Below, piece by piece: positions 1 through 8,254 of a stretch of 20,761 nt of DNA (positions within the stretch are counted from its first letter, which is position 1; the number at the start of each line of letters is the position of its first letter). The translations under genes were made by a program, and so were the position numbers. Origin of the DNA: an uncultured Methanobrevibacter sp. (GTDB lineage: Archaea > Methanobacteriota > Methanobacteria > Methanobacteriales > Methanobacteriaceae); assembly GCA_900319985.1 (NCBI GenBank), contig ONQL01000045.1, positions 1-20,761 of the forward strand, written 5' to 3'. The notes below the pieces were generated by a model. It searched no databases and had not been told where the DNA came from. It saw only the letters and a list, made by a program, of their open reading frames with translations.

Positions 1-65
1 AATACATCTACAAAGTTACTTATGGTAAAGATATAGTAAACAAAAAAATTACAGTTAAAAAATAG
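1..65 (+). CDS. C-terminal end of an adhesin-like (Ig-like domain) protein, 5' truncated by window edge
   Basis: An open frame enters from the left edge (first full codon at position 3) and ends with TAG at 63-65. The 20 visible residues include VTYGKDIV and end in ITVKK. This resembles the last beta strands of the lysine-rich Ig-like domains that close the two large adhesin-like proteins further right; the second of these also ends in ITVKK. The gene ends in the same kind of stop-codon-containing terminator hairpin as that adhesin. The inference is that another adhesin-like surface protein lies just outside the window. Only the tail is visible, so any other secreted protein with a terminal Ig-like domain is possible. 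Confidence 0.6.
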   Translation, partial: YIYKVTYGKDIVNKKITVKK

Positions 66-99
66 AGACCAAATTCTCTATTTTTCTTTTTCTTTTTTT
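61..99 (+). terminator. Terminator hairpin overlapping the stop codon of the upstream gene
   Basis: A perfect 8-bp inverted repeat (AATAGAGA at 61-68, TCTCTATT at 75-82) with a 6-base loop is followed by a T-rich run to about position 99. The stop codon TAG (63-65) lies inside the left arm. The stem core TAGAGA/TCTCTA is the same as in the terminator of the adhesin ending at 17388, which suggests the two gene ends share ancestry. Confidence 0.7.
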
Positions 100-363
100 A
101 GAGTTTTGTCTGTAATCTTGATATTCATATTCTTTTTTTCTATTTTTAGTCTGTAATGATCTTATTTTTTTTTAATACATTAATTACAAAATAATTGGTG
201 GTTGTGTGTTTTCATTGTAGTAACATGACAACTGGTAGGGGTTACTATTAACATGCTATGAATATTATTTTTTTCTTTTTTTTTTTAAGTGTTTGTGTGC
301 TTAATTGCAATATGCGGGAGATTTACTAATCTTTGCATCAATTCAATTAGAAAAGAATTTTAT
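66..363. other. Intergenic region, no convincing gene
   Basis: About 300 bases of AT-rich, T-tract-rich sequence lie between the upstream adhesin end and the protease. Besides the terminator it holds a 9-base direct repeat GTCTGTAAT (108-116 and 149-157) and a 7-base inverted repeat TAGTAAC/GTTACTA (218-224, 241-247) with a 16-base loop. A frame open from a GTG at 289 joins the protease frame, but the residues it would add (25 before the ATG at 364) do not look like the usual start of this family and no ribosome-binding site precedes the GTG. No tRNA or other RNA gene was recognised. Confidence 0.4.
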
Positions 364-1025
364 ATGTGTCTTATATATTTAATATTGTTAGAATTTACAA
401 AAGAAGAGCTAAGGAATTTAACCATTGCATTCGTTGTGCTTACTTTTTGTTTTTCTATAGCAACTGTCGGATTGAATGTTGAGAGAATTCTTTCAATCTT
501 GCCTATTGTCATGGTTAGTGTAGTGATTGGGTCTCTATTGCATGAGCTTGGACACAAATTTGTGGCAATGAAATATGGTTGCCTGGCGGAATTTAAATTG
601 TGGCCTTTGGGATTGGTGATTGCAGTAGTTTCATCATTTTTTGGATTCGTATTTGCATCGCTGGGTTCACTTCATATTAGTCCGGAAAATCTATCTGATG
701 AAATAAACGGTAAGATTTCAATTGCCGGACCGATGGCCAATTTAGGACTTGCATTAATATTTATAGCAATTGCTGCTTTAATATATCCTTTAAAAATCCA
801 TTCTAATGTTTTCATTTAATATATTTGATTAGTGCAGTCGGATTTTCTGTCAATTGCTTTTTGGCCACATTTAACCTGTTCCCGATTTACAGTCTGGATG
901 GAACCAATGTCTTAAAGTGGAATGCCGGCATATGGATTGTTGCAATTGCCATTGCGGGAGTTATGATGATTATGGTTATCACAATCGGTGCTGAAAACAT
1001 GGTCATGTTTGTTATGGGGGCCTGA
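364..1025 (+). pseudogene. M50 (site-2 protease family) membrane zinc metalloprotease, interrupted by a one-base frameshift
   Basis: The two halves together match a short archaeal S2P-like intramembrane protease. The first half (frame to the TAA at 817-819) has a hydrophobic N-terminus and the zinc-binding motif HELGH (541-555) at the end of a membrane segment, then a long hydrophobic stretch and IAGPMANLGLA. The second half (open from about 807 in the frame 1 base back, to TGA at 1023-1025) has NLFPIYSLDG, the family's second metal-ligand motif, whose Asp is at 897-899. Neither half is a complete active site. The halves join if one base is missing around 807-819; the full product would be about 220 residues, a normal length. 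Such proteases cut substrates within membranes; the substrate here is unknown. The start is uncertain: ATG at 364 fits the family better than GTG at 289, and neither has a clear Shine-Dalgarno. The gene converges with dusB 50 bases away. A sequencing error would give the same picture. Confidence 0.75.
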
Positions 1026-1075
1026 ATTACAAAAAATGGGTTATATAACTCAGATGAAAAAATTGTCTGATGATG

Positions 1076-2065
1076 TTAATGTTTGAAATTTTCCATAGAT
1101 GCAAGATAATCGTCAAGCAATTTAAATAATTCTTCTTTTGTTTTCATTTTAAAGATTTTTGGTTTTATTTCAATGCTTCCCGGTAGATTTTTCAAATAAT
1201 ATGCTGTATGTGCCCGCATTTCTTTGATGGCCACTTCTTCATTTTTCAAATCAATTAATAATTCCGCATGTTTTTTGGCCATTTCTATCTTTTCTTCGGC
1301 AGTTACTCTTTGGGGTTCATATCCATTATCTAGATAATCAATGCACTGTTTTACAATCCAGGGATTTCCTCTGATTGCACGACCAATCATTATGCCGTCG
1401 CAGTCGGTTTCATCTATCATTCGTTTTGCATCATAACATGTCCAAATGTCTCCATTTCCGATAACCGGTATTGATACATTGTCTTTAACTTCTTTAATTA
1501 TTGACCAGTCGGCTGCAATGTCATATCTGTCTTCTCTGGTTCTGGGGTGAACTGTAATCGCAGATGCACCCGCATTTTCAATAATTTTTGCCATTTCAAC
1601 TGCATTGATTGTATCATGATCCCAACCGCTTCTAATTTTAACGGTAACGGGAATTGGGACACTATCGACAACTCTTTCAACAATTTTTCCTGCCTTTTCG
1701 GGATTTTTTAGAAGTGCGCTTCCTGCCTTGCTTTTGATTGCGACTTTTTTAACCGGGCATCCCATGTTGATGTCGATGATGTCGGGCTTCATATTTTCAT
1801 AAATGTATTTTGAAGCTATCTCAAATGATTTGGGGTCAGCTCCGAATATCTGTTGGGAAATTGGTCTTTCTTCTTCGGTCATGTAAAGCATTTCTTTGGT
1901 TTTATAATTATCATACATTATTGCTTTATCTGAAACCATTTCAGTTTCAATAAGTCCGCAGCCCATTGATTTAACTATTCGCCTGAACGCAGAATCGCAT
2001 ATTCCTGCCATTGGGGCTAGGACTATCTGATTGTCAATTTTTACATCACCAATTTTCCATTTCAT
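1076..2065 (-). CDS. tRNA-dihydrouridine synthase (Dus family, COG0042)
   Basis: This is a cytoplasmic FMN-dependent enzyme that reduces specific uridines in tRNA to dihydrouridine using NAD(P)H. The 329-residue product is full length for the family. Visible landmarks are the N-terminal flavin-barrel motif LAPMAGICDSAFR (about residues 16-28), DINMGCPVKK with the presumed catalytic Cys at residue 103, VTVKIRSGWD, ITVHPRTRE, and the phosphate-binding end of the TIM barrel VIGNGD followed by DGIMIGRAIRGNPW. A helical C-terminal domain follows. The start is ATG at 2065; the preceding ribosome-binding site is weak (AGATGA). The upstream gene on this strand has its own terminator, so dusB is probably transcribed alone. 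Its terminator is not clear, although T-rich sequence beyond a short palindrome at about 1037-1050 could serve. Which tRNA position it modifies cannot be read from sequence. Confidence 0.93.
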   Translation of the reverse strand: MKWKIGDVKIDNQIVLAPMAGICDSAFRRIVKSMGCGLIETEMVSDKAIMYDNYKTKEMLYMTEEERPISQQIFGADPKSFEIASKYIYENMKPDIIDINMGCPVKKVAIKSKAGSALLKNPEKAGKIVERVVDSVPIPVTVKIRSGWDHDTINAVEMAKIIENAGASAITVHPRTREDRYDIAADWSIIKEVKDNVSIPVIGNGDIWTCYDAKRMIDETDCDGIMIGRAIRGNPWIVKQCIDYLDNGYEPQRVTAEEKIEMAKKHAELLIDLKNEEVAIKEMRAHTAYYLKNLPGSIEIKPKIFKMKTKEELFKLLDDYLASMENFKH

Positions 2066-2220
2066 AAAATCATCTAAAAAATCGCTATAATTAATATATT
2101 AGTGTTGCAATTAATAATGGTGTGGGAAGGATTCCTCTATTTTTTCAGGTTTCATTATTCATAATGGTGTCGTGTAATTTGTTTGTGGATGAAAGTTTTC
2201 TTCACACAGAAGTGAATTTA

Positions 2221-2256
2221 AAAAAATAAATATTGGACTATTTAACCGAATAGTCC
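2221..2256 (-). terminator. Terminator hairpin of the DUF1002 gene, with the stop codon in its loop
   Basis: Read on the minus strand, GGACTAT (2256-2250) pairs with ATAGTCC (2241-2235) as a perfect 7-bp stem. The 8-base loop (2249-2242) ends with the TAA stop codon, and a run rich in T follows (2234-2221). This separates the gene from dusB downstream. Confidence 0.75.
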
Positions 2257-3090
2257 TTCTAAAAATCCTTTTGCTGCATCAGAACCGCCTGTAGAATTTA
2301 AAATGTTTGATACTTGATTTTCGTAATTGTTAATATCTCCTTGAACGTTTTGGGTTTGTTCAATAGAGCTTGCAATATTTTCAACATCATTGTTTGAGAT
2401 ATTGATGTTGTTGTTTACTGTGTAGTTGTTGATTATATTAACAATAGTTTGATGATCTGTAACATTTTTTTCTTTGACGGTTACTTTCACGTCATCCACT
2501 AATTTGGATACTTTGTCTGCACTTACATTTGAGCTTTCAACTACTTCCGCTTGGGTATAAATTTCTTTGTTAGCTGCCTCTTTAACGGTTTCTGGAATTT
2601 TAACGTTGGTTGCCTCTTCGTAACAGTTCATTATTCCTGCAAGAGCAGATTCTCCAGTTGCACTGACTGGGCTGGTTACGTAAACATGGCCACTTTTAAT
2701 TCCTGCGGACTTTAATGCAGATATGTACATGTCTCCTGTTACAGTGGTGATTTTAGATTTGTCTACACTAACCTGAAGATTAGTGCTATCTTTTAGGTTA
2801 ACAAGTGCTGATGAAAATACTTCGCTGGAATCATATGTTCTTCCAGTTATTGTACTTGCAATTTTGTTAACGTCGCTTGCTGTAATGATTTTTTCATCTG
2901 CCTTACTTAAATCCAAATTGCTTTGACTTTTGAAAAATGAATCAACGTCAGATTTGTAGTTTGTATTCGCATGAGTAGTTTCACCGTAAGTTATAACAAC
3001 TGAATTTGCCTGACCGGAAAATCCGGCTGGTATAACCATACCTATTAAGATTATAGATAAAATAACCATACCAATAGTAATCTTACGCAT
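2242..3090 (-). CDS. Secreted DUF1002 (YpuA-like) family protein
   Basis: The 282-residue product begins with a lysine/arginine-containing N-terminus and a hydrophobic stretch (residues about 5-24), consistent with a signal peptide and possible cleavage near residue 28 (SGQA). The body matches the DUF1002 family, first seen in Firmicutes as YpuA: TVTGDMYISALKSAG, then YVTSPVSATGESALAGIM, then a conserved helix with CYEEATN and EAANKEI. The C-terminal third is Asn-rich (NNYTVNNNINISNN) and probably coiled. No enzymatic function is known for the family and none is visible here. The start is firmly set: ATG at 3090 is preceded by GAGGTG and a 5-base spacer. The gene is divergent from the CobN-like gene across a 200-base region and ends in its own terminator, so it is probably a single-gene unit. 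Its product is exported or membrane-tethered by an uncleaved signal. Confidence 0.85.
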   Translation of the reverse strand: MRKITIGMVILSIILIGMVIPAGFSGQANSVVITYGETTHANTNYKSDVDSFFKSQSNLDLSKADEKIITASDVNKIASTITGRTYDSSEVFSSALVNLKDSTNLQVSVDKSKITTVTGDMYISALKSAGIKSGHVYVTSPVSATGESALAGIMNCYEEATNVKIPETVKEAANKEIYTQAEVVESSNVSADKVSKLVDDVKVTVKEKNVTDHQTIVNIINNYTVNNNINISNNDVENIASSIEQTQNVQGDINNYENQVSNILNSTGGSDAAKGFLEGLFG

Positions 3091-3136
3091 ATTATCACCT
3101 CAATTTATAATAGCACATTTTATTTATCCGATTAAG

Positions 3137-3144
3137 TATTTAAA
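3137..3144 (-). promoter_or_regulatory. Probable TATA box of the DUF1002 gene
   Basis: TTTAAATA on the minus strand lies about 47 bases before the ATG. With the usual archaeal spacing of about 25 bases, transcription would start near 3115, giving a leader of roughly 25 bases that includes the GAGGTG site. The same octamer precedes both adhesin genes. Confidence 0.5.
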
Positions 3145-3201
3145 CTTATCTCATGAGTTGACAGTTTTTATTGAATAGGAACTACATTTTACTTTAGTAA
3201 G

Positions 3202-3231
3202 TTTTATATGTTTTCAAGTCAAATTTAAACT
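3202..3231 (+). promoter_or_regulatory. Candidate TATA elements of the CobN-like gene
   Basis: Two AT-rich elements stand before the CobN-like gene: TTTTATATG (3202-3210) and TTTAAACT (3224-3231). Either could place transcription 20-30 bases downstream, giving a leader of about 35-60 bases. Which one is used cannot be decided from sequence. Confidence 0.35.
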
Positions 3232-3279
3232 TATAGTAAATCTTATCGATGTTGCTATGTTTGTTATAATAAGTGAAAT

Positions 3280-3294
3280 GGAGGTGAAAATACG
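3280..3294 (+). promoter_or_regulatory. Strong ribosome-binding site followed by an ACG at the start position
   Basis: GGAGGTGA (3280-3287) is a near-perfect Shine-Dalgarno. In the DUF1002 gene the start ATG follows GAGGTG after exactly 5 bases; the same spacing here lands on ACG (3292-3294). The frame is closed upstream by TGA (3274-3276), and no ATG, GTG or TTG exists in it until 3340. The codons after ACG (Lys-Lys-Leu-Asp) give a normal signal-peptide start. This decides the likely start, though an A-run indel (3295-3300) is an alternative. Confidence 0.6.
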
Positions 3295-6200
3295 AAAAAA
3301 CTAGATAATAGGCTATTATTCGCATTAATTATTTCAATAATGCTTTTATTTTCTATAAGCACAGTATTTGCAGGGAATAATGAAACAATATCTGATATTG
3401 TTGGTAGTGCTGATAATTCAGACAATGTAGTTCAAACTTCGGAAGTTCCAGAGCTCCAGTCTTCGCAATCAGATAATCAAATACTAACAGCAGGTAATAA
3501 TGTAATTAATGTTGTTAATGTAAAGGATTCTTATAACGAAACTGGCAAAATATGGAGTGAAGATGGATTTAATTTAAAGGGGGCTACAGTCAAGGTTTTT
3601 GATTCATCTAATAAGTTAGTATCAACTGTTAAAACTGATTCAAAAGGTAATGCAGTTATTAAAAACTTAGGTTCATCTAAATATTCTTTAGAAATTAGTT
3701 ATTTAACTTATGAACCTATTAAGTTGACCGATATTGACTTTACCAAAAAATCAGGTACTGTCGATATCAAGGGATTAATGTTCGTTCCGGACATATTGCT
3801 TTTGGTCGACTATAATTCTCACAATGAAAAAGTTGACTTGCTGATGAATATGTCAAGGAGGATTGCATACATCAGTACCACTGATTTTGACAAATCCCGT
3901 GCATGGTTAGTGGAATATGCTAATTATATGCATATTGACATGTTTTCAGAATCTGCTTACAGTGTTTTGACAGCTCAATACTTAAAAGAACTTCTTGCGA
4001 GGTCTCCTGCTAATGCAAAATATAATGTTGCATATACTTTCAGTGTATTTTCAAAACAAATTTTGAACAATACTGGAATTCATATTGTAGGAGCTTCAGC
4101 GGCTAACAATACTTTTGATACTATTGAGAACACTTATATAGGTTCATATTTCCAGGCTAGGGATATTGCAGAATCAGATATTTTGCAAAAAAATATGAAA
4201 AATTATCTGAATTATGTAAAACACTTGATTGATCCTAAAAAATATTCTGACCCTACCTTGGATGAAAACAATGCTCCATTGATGTCTCCTGAATGTGGTT
4301 TTTATCATCCGGATTTAGGTTTATATACTTTAGTTCCTGAAGGAAAATTGATTAATCAATGGATTCGTGAAAATCCGGGTTATACTCACAGTTCTGATGG
4401 TAGTTTAAATTGGATGACTGAAAATTATGTTGTGTGGTTAACTAATGTATTGGACCCGACAGCATTGTTCAAGAAGTTTGAAAAGGATTATATCGCTAAA
4501 TTTGGTCCAAAAAAATCATTCATAGCTATTGCTTCTTACTATGGTGGTGAAGAAGTTGCAGATGCACTTATTAGAGGTTATGAAGCTAATGGTAGGCCAG
4601 CTTTTAATGTATTTAAAACTGGAACTCAACCTCCAATGTCTTCAATTTTGAATAAAATCTCTTCAATTTCAACTGTTGGCATATCTGCAGTTAATTCATT
4701 ATGTAGTTGGTCTTTAGATTATGCAAATGGTACTGCTGAACCAGATTTAACTGACATTGATTTGCATGTATTGAAAGGAATTGTTGAAATTTCTGAATAC
4801 AGTTATCTCAGTGAATTGGGTCCTCAAGTCGAATGGACATTCATGGTTACATATCCGAGTTTCGAAGGAGTATTCGGTCAGGTTGCTTTGTCTTATGTAG
4901 ACGTTTTTGGTAAGTCTCATGTTATCCAAGAAGGTGTAGATAAGATGGTTAAATTAAACTGTAAATGGGCTGACCTGCATGATTTAAATAATTCCGATAA
5001 AAAAGTAGCAATTATGTTGTATAACTATCCTCCGGGAAAAGCTGAAATCGCTGCTTCCTATTTGGATGTTTTCAACAGTACCTTTGAATTGCTTTATCAA
5101 TTATATATGCAAGGTTACGACATTGGCGGTGACTTTGAATTTTCAAATGCAGTAAATAATACATTCCAATGGATTATAAATGCTAAAGATTCATATTTAA
5201 TTAATAAAACTCGTCATAACTTGCTTTCATTGCATAATTTAACTCAAATAATATTTGACATGAACAATAAAGGTTCTTGGGCAAAAGGGTTATTAAACAC
5301 TTATGTCGAAGAGAATTGGGATTATTTAATGGAACATCATCAATTGATTTCATTGAAAGATTTCGAAAAGTTAACAGCAGATATCAATGATGAATTGTTT
5401 AATCAGATGATTTCATACTGGAAAGACGGTTTAGGTCCGGCAATGGTTTATAAAAATAAATATATTGTAATTCCAGGTGTATGGTTTGGTAATGTATTCG
5501 TCACATTCCAACCTAGTAGGGGTTGGGAAGAGGTTCAAGACTATCACAGTTTAACCATTCCTCCGCATCAACAATATGTTGCATTTTATAAATGGTTGGA
5601 TAAAACCGCAAAAATGAATGCAATAATTTCAATGGGTACTCACGGAACTCTAGAATGGTTGCCGGGTATTAACTTGGGTGCATTCCCTGGAGATTGGACA
5701 TTTGAGTTAACTTTACTTCCGACTGTATATCCTTATATTGTTTCTAACCCTGGTGAGGCTATGGTTGCAAGAGATAGGAGTTCAGCTTTATTGATTACTC
5801 ATATGACTCCTGCAATGGTATCATCTGAGTTATATGGTAATTATACTGTATTGAAAAATTACATCAATTACTATAAAGAACAATTGAGCTTAAACGTAAC
5901 CAATAATGCTGAATCTTATAAGAATAAGATTTTAAAATTGGCTCCTAGCTTAGGTTTCAGAAATATGTCTAAAAATGAGACTTTCCAAGAGTGGATTGAT
6001 GAATTGCATATCTATTTGGATGATATGGAGGATGACTTTAACACTTATGGTCTTCACCATTTGGGAAAAATCTTAACTGGTTATGAGCTTGCAGAGGAGG
6101 TAGTTACAATTGTTACTTCTCAAACAAAAATATATGACCAGTTATTGGAGCTATTGTATCCTAAATTAAGTGGATTGAAATTCTATGATGATATTCAGGG

Positions 6201-8217
6201 CAATCTTAAGTATACCAAAGAAGCTGATAGAATAAAATCATTCTTAAAAGAGTATTCTTCACGTTTGGTTAATGGAAGTTCTGCTAAACAATTGAACCGA
6301 GAGTTCGGTATTTTAGAGGGAACTGCACTGTATAATTCAACACTTTACTGTGAAGAGATTATTTTAAACATTCAAAGGAATAATGAATGGAATGCAATTT
6401 TAAGTGCTTTAAATGGAAGATATGTGAAAGCTGGTCTGTTTGCTGATCCGTCTTATGGTGATTCAATACCAACCGGTTATGATGGTTATGCATCTGACCC
6501 TACCAGAATGCCTTCTCATGCAGCTTATGAGTCTGCTGTTAGGATTGTGGATATGCTTTTGGCTAATTACCATGAACAGCATGGAAAATGGCCGGAACTA
6601 ACTTCATTAATATTGTGGGGTACAGAAATATCCAGAACTGAGGGTATAGGTGTAGCTGAATTCATGTATTTATTAGGTTGCAAACCTGTCTGGGCAGATA
6701 ATGGTAAAGTTTTAGGTGTTGAACAGATACCTATTGATGAGTTAACTGTAACATTGAATGATGGTTCTGTAGTTAATAGGCCTAGAATTGATGTATTTGC
6801 AAGTATGGTTACAAACAATAAGGATTGGATTACTTGGATGCTGACTTCAGTTAATTTAGCTGTTAATGCTACTGGTGAGGATGCATCTAATAATTATGTA
6901 ATCAAGCATTATGCAGAAAATCCTCATTTGGATAGGTTATTCGGTCTTCCAGGTAATGTTTTAGAAGGTACTGGTATGTCTAATCTTATACCTAATACTG
7001 CAGACTGGAGTATTGCATCAGTAAATGAATATGCAATGGATATTTATTTAAATAAAGTATCTTATTCATGGACTTTGGATGAAAAAGGTAATATTCAAGT
7101 TAATAAACAGAAAGATGTTTATAAGTATTTGCTTGATAATGTGGATGTAATTACTCAAAACTTTGATAGTACTTGGAGGTTATTCGATTCTGATGATTAC
7201 TATGATTGGTTTGGTGGATTATATAATGCAGCTAATGTATTGAAAGAAAAATCAGGTAAAGATAAGCCTGATACTGCTTTCTTCGATATTAGGAACAAAA
7301 ATAAATATGTTTCAAGAACCTATCAAGAGGAATTGGAATTTGAAATTCGTAGCATTCTTTTAAATCCACAATACTATGATCCTTTAGTTAAAACTCCTGC
7401 GGGTATGAACGCATATGCTTCCAGATTCCAAAATTTCTATGCAACAACCGTTTTAGGTGGAGAAAAATTAAATAAACAATTGGGTAATCAATTGGCTGAT
7501 ACTATACTTAAAATAAATTCTGGTGTTAACAGTAATACGTTAGCAGCAGGTTCTCAATCCACACTTGCTTGGATGGTTTATATGGCTCAACAAGGACTTT
7601 GGGATGGAGATGCAAGTACTGTTCAAAAGTTAGTCGATTCTTACATGCAAAGTGTAATTGAGTATGGTGTTGCATGTTGTCACCACACTTGTAAAAACCT
7701 TGCATGGAATTCCGAGATTATTCAGTTAAGCTCTTTAACTCCTGCACAAAAACAAAAATTTGCAGAAATTTTAGCTCAAGCAACTGAAACTGATCCGTTA
7801 TATCAAATGGATAAAGAAATGGACCAGCAAGGTGCTGAAGGAAATCAAGGCCAAGGCTCTCAAAATGGTGAACAAGGAAATCAGAATGCTAATGTTTTAA
7901 CAAATTCCACATCACAACAATCACAATCTGATGGATCTAACAGTGGAGGCCACACCTCTGCAGGTAGTGATGCTTCACAATCTGGTGAAGCAAAATCATC
8001 TTCTGACTCTTCTAGTTCACAAGATGCATCTTCTGGTGGTGAAAGTGCTGGTGGAGCTAAAGCATATGAGATTTCAGAACAATCTGTTGCTAAATCTGCT
8101 TCAAGTTCTGCAGAATCAAGCATGCCAATATTTGTTATAATTGCTGTAATTATTTTAATTGCAATTTTCTTGGTTGGTTATGTTAGAGATAGCAAAGAGG
8201 ATTATGATGATTATTAA
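3292..8217 (+). CDS. Extracellular, membrane-anchored CobN/magnesium-chelatase-H-like protein
   Basis: The 1,641-residue product (counting ACG at 3292 as start) has four parts. Residues 1-27 form a signal peptide with Lys-Lys, a long hydrophobic core and STVFA before the cut. About residues 66-155 form a small beta domain of the carboxypeptidase-regulatory type (GATVKVFDSSNKLVSTVKTD). From about 160 to 1510 runs a CobN family domain: LYNYPPG, GNVFVTFQPSRG (about 733), MGTHGTLEWLPG (HGT at 784), NPGEAMVARDRSSALLITHMTP, LILWGTEISRTEGIGVAE, RPRIDVF and DDYYDWFGGLYN. A Ser/Gln/Gly-rich linker (about 1514-1610) leads to one membrane helix (1611-1632) and an acidic tail. Family members insert Co2+ or Mg2+ into tetrapyrroles inside the cell with ATPase partners; this one is predicted to sit outside and no ATPase partner is nearby, so its role (metal or tetrapyrrole binding, adhesion) is inference. 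The pocket Lys usual after EWLPG is Ile here. A start at ATG 3340 would leave a crippled signal peptide without basic residues. Confidence 0.88.
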   Translation, partial: TKKLDNRLLFALIISIMLLFSISTVFAGNNETISDIVGSADNSDNVVQTSEVPELQSSQSDNQILTAGNNVINVVNVKDSYNETGKIWSEDGFNLKGATVKVFDSSNKLVSTVKTDSKGNAVIKNLGSSKYSLEISYLTYEPIKLTDIDFTKKSGTVDIKGLMFVPDILLLVDYNSHNEKVDLLMNMSRRIAYISTTDFDKSRAWLVEYANYMHIDMFSESAYSVLTAQYLKELLARSPANAKYNVAYTFSVFSKQILNNTGIHIVGASAANNTFDTIENTYIGSYFQARDIAESDILQKNMKNYLNYVKHLIDPKKYSDPTLDENNAPLMSPECGFYHPDLGLYTLVPEGKLINQWIRENPGYTHSSDGSLNWMTENYVVWLTNVLDPTALFKKFEKDYIAKFGPKKSFIAIASYYGGEEVADALIRGYEANGRPAFNVFKTGTQPPMSSILNKISSISTVGISAVNSLCSWSLDYANGTAEPDLTDIDLHVLKGIVEISEYSYLSELGPQVEWTFMVTYPSFEGVFGQVALSYVDVFGKSHVIQEGVDKMVKLNCKWADLHDLNNSDKKVAIMLYNYPPGKAEIAASYLDVFNSTFELLYQLYMQGYDIGGDFEFSNAVNNTFQWIINAKDSYLINKTRHNLLSLHNLTQIIFDMNNKGSWAKGLLNTYVEENWDYLMEHHQLISLKDFEKLTADINDELFNQMISYWKDGLGPAMVYKNKYIVIPGVWFGNVFVTFQPSRGWEEVQDYHSLTIPPHQQYVAFYKWLDKTAKMNAIISMGTHGTLEWLPGINLGAFPGDWTFELTLLPTVYPYIVSNPGEAMVARDRSSALLITHMTPAMVSSELYGNYTVLKNYINYYKEQLSLNVTNNAESYKNKILKLAPSLGFRNMSKNETFQEWIDELHIYLDDMEDDFNTYGLHHLGKILTGYELAEEVVTIVTSQTKIYDQLLELLYPKLSGLKFYDDIQGNLKYTKEADRIKSFLKEYSSRLVNGSSAKQLNREFGILEGTALYNSTLYCEEIILNIQRNNEWNAILSALNGRYVKAGLFADPSYGDSIPTGYDGYASDPTRMPSHAAYESAVRIVDMLLANYHEQHGKWPELTSLILWGTEISRTEGIGVAEFMYLLGCKPVWADNGKVLGVEQIPIDELTVTLNDGSVVNRPRIDVFASMVTNNKDWITWMLTSVNLAVNATGEDASNNYVIKHYAENPHLDRLFGLPGNVLEGTGMSNLIPNTADWSIASVNEYAMDIYLNKVSYSWTLDEKGNIQVNKQKDVYKYLLDNVDVITQNFDSTWRLFDSDDYYDWFGGLYNAANVLKEKSGKDKPDTAFFDIRNKNKYVSRTYQEELEFEIRSILLNPQYYDPLVKTPAGMNAYASRFQNFYATTVLGGEKLNKQLGNQLADTILKINSGVNSNTLAAGSQSTLAWMVYMAQQGLWDGDASTVQKLVDSYMQSVIEYGVACCHHTCKNLAWNSEIIQLSSLTPAQKQKFAEILAQATETDPLYQMDKEMDQQGAEGNQGQGSQNGEQGNQNANVLTNSTSQQSQSDGSNSGGHTSAGSDASQSGEAKSSSDSSSSQDASSGGESAGGAKAYEISEQSVAKSASSSAESSMPIFVIIAVIILIAIFLVGYVRDSKEDYDDY

Positions 8218-8241
8218 ATTAATCATCAACTTTTTTTTTTA
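8206..8241 (+). terminator. Terminator of the CobN-like gene, stop codon inside the hairpin
   Basis: GATGATTA (8206-8213) pairs perfectly with TAATCATC (8220-8227) around a 6-base loop, and a run of about ten T follows (8231-8240). The left arm encodes the protein's last Asp-Asp-Tyr codons, and the TAA stop (8215-8217) lies in the loop. Confidence 0.8.
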
Positions 8242-8254
8242 TTTTATCGTAATT

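Noticed and set aside
2114..2170. Direct repeat ATAATGGTGT (2114-2123, 2161-2170) between dusB and the DUF1002 gene as an operator
   Set aside because: Two 10-base copies in AT-rich DNA with no symmetry or promoter-linked spacing are not enough to claim a regulatory site.
3278..3304. Eight-codon frame ATG GAG GTG ... TAG overlapping the ribosome-binding site of the CobN-like gene
   Set aside because: It has no ribosome-binding site of its own and is best explained as the Shine-Dalgarno sequence itself. It is kept in mind only as part of the -1 slippage alternative for the unusual start.
7881..8140. Open frames on both strands within the Ser/Gln-rich linker of the CobN-like gene
   Set aside because: They are shadows of low-complexity coding DNA without start signals.
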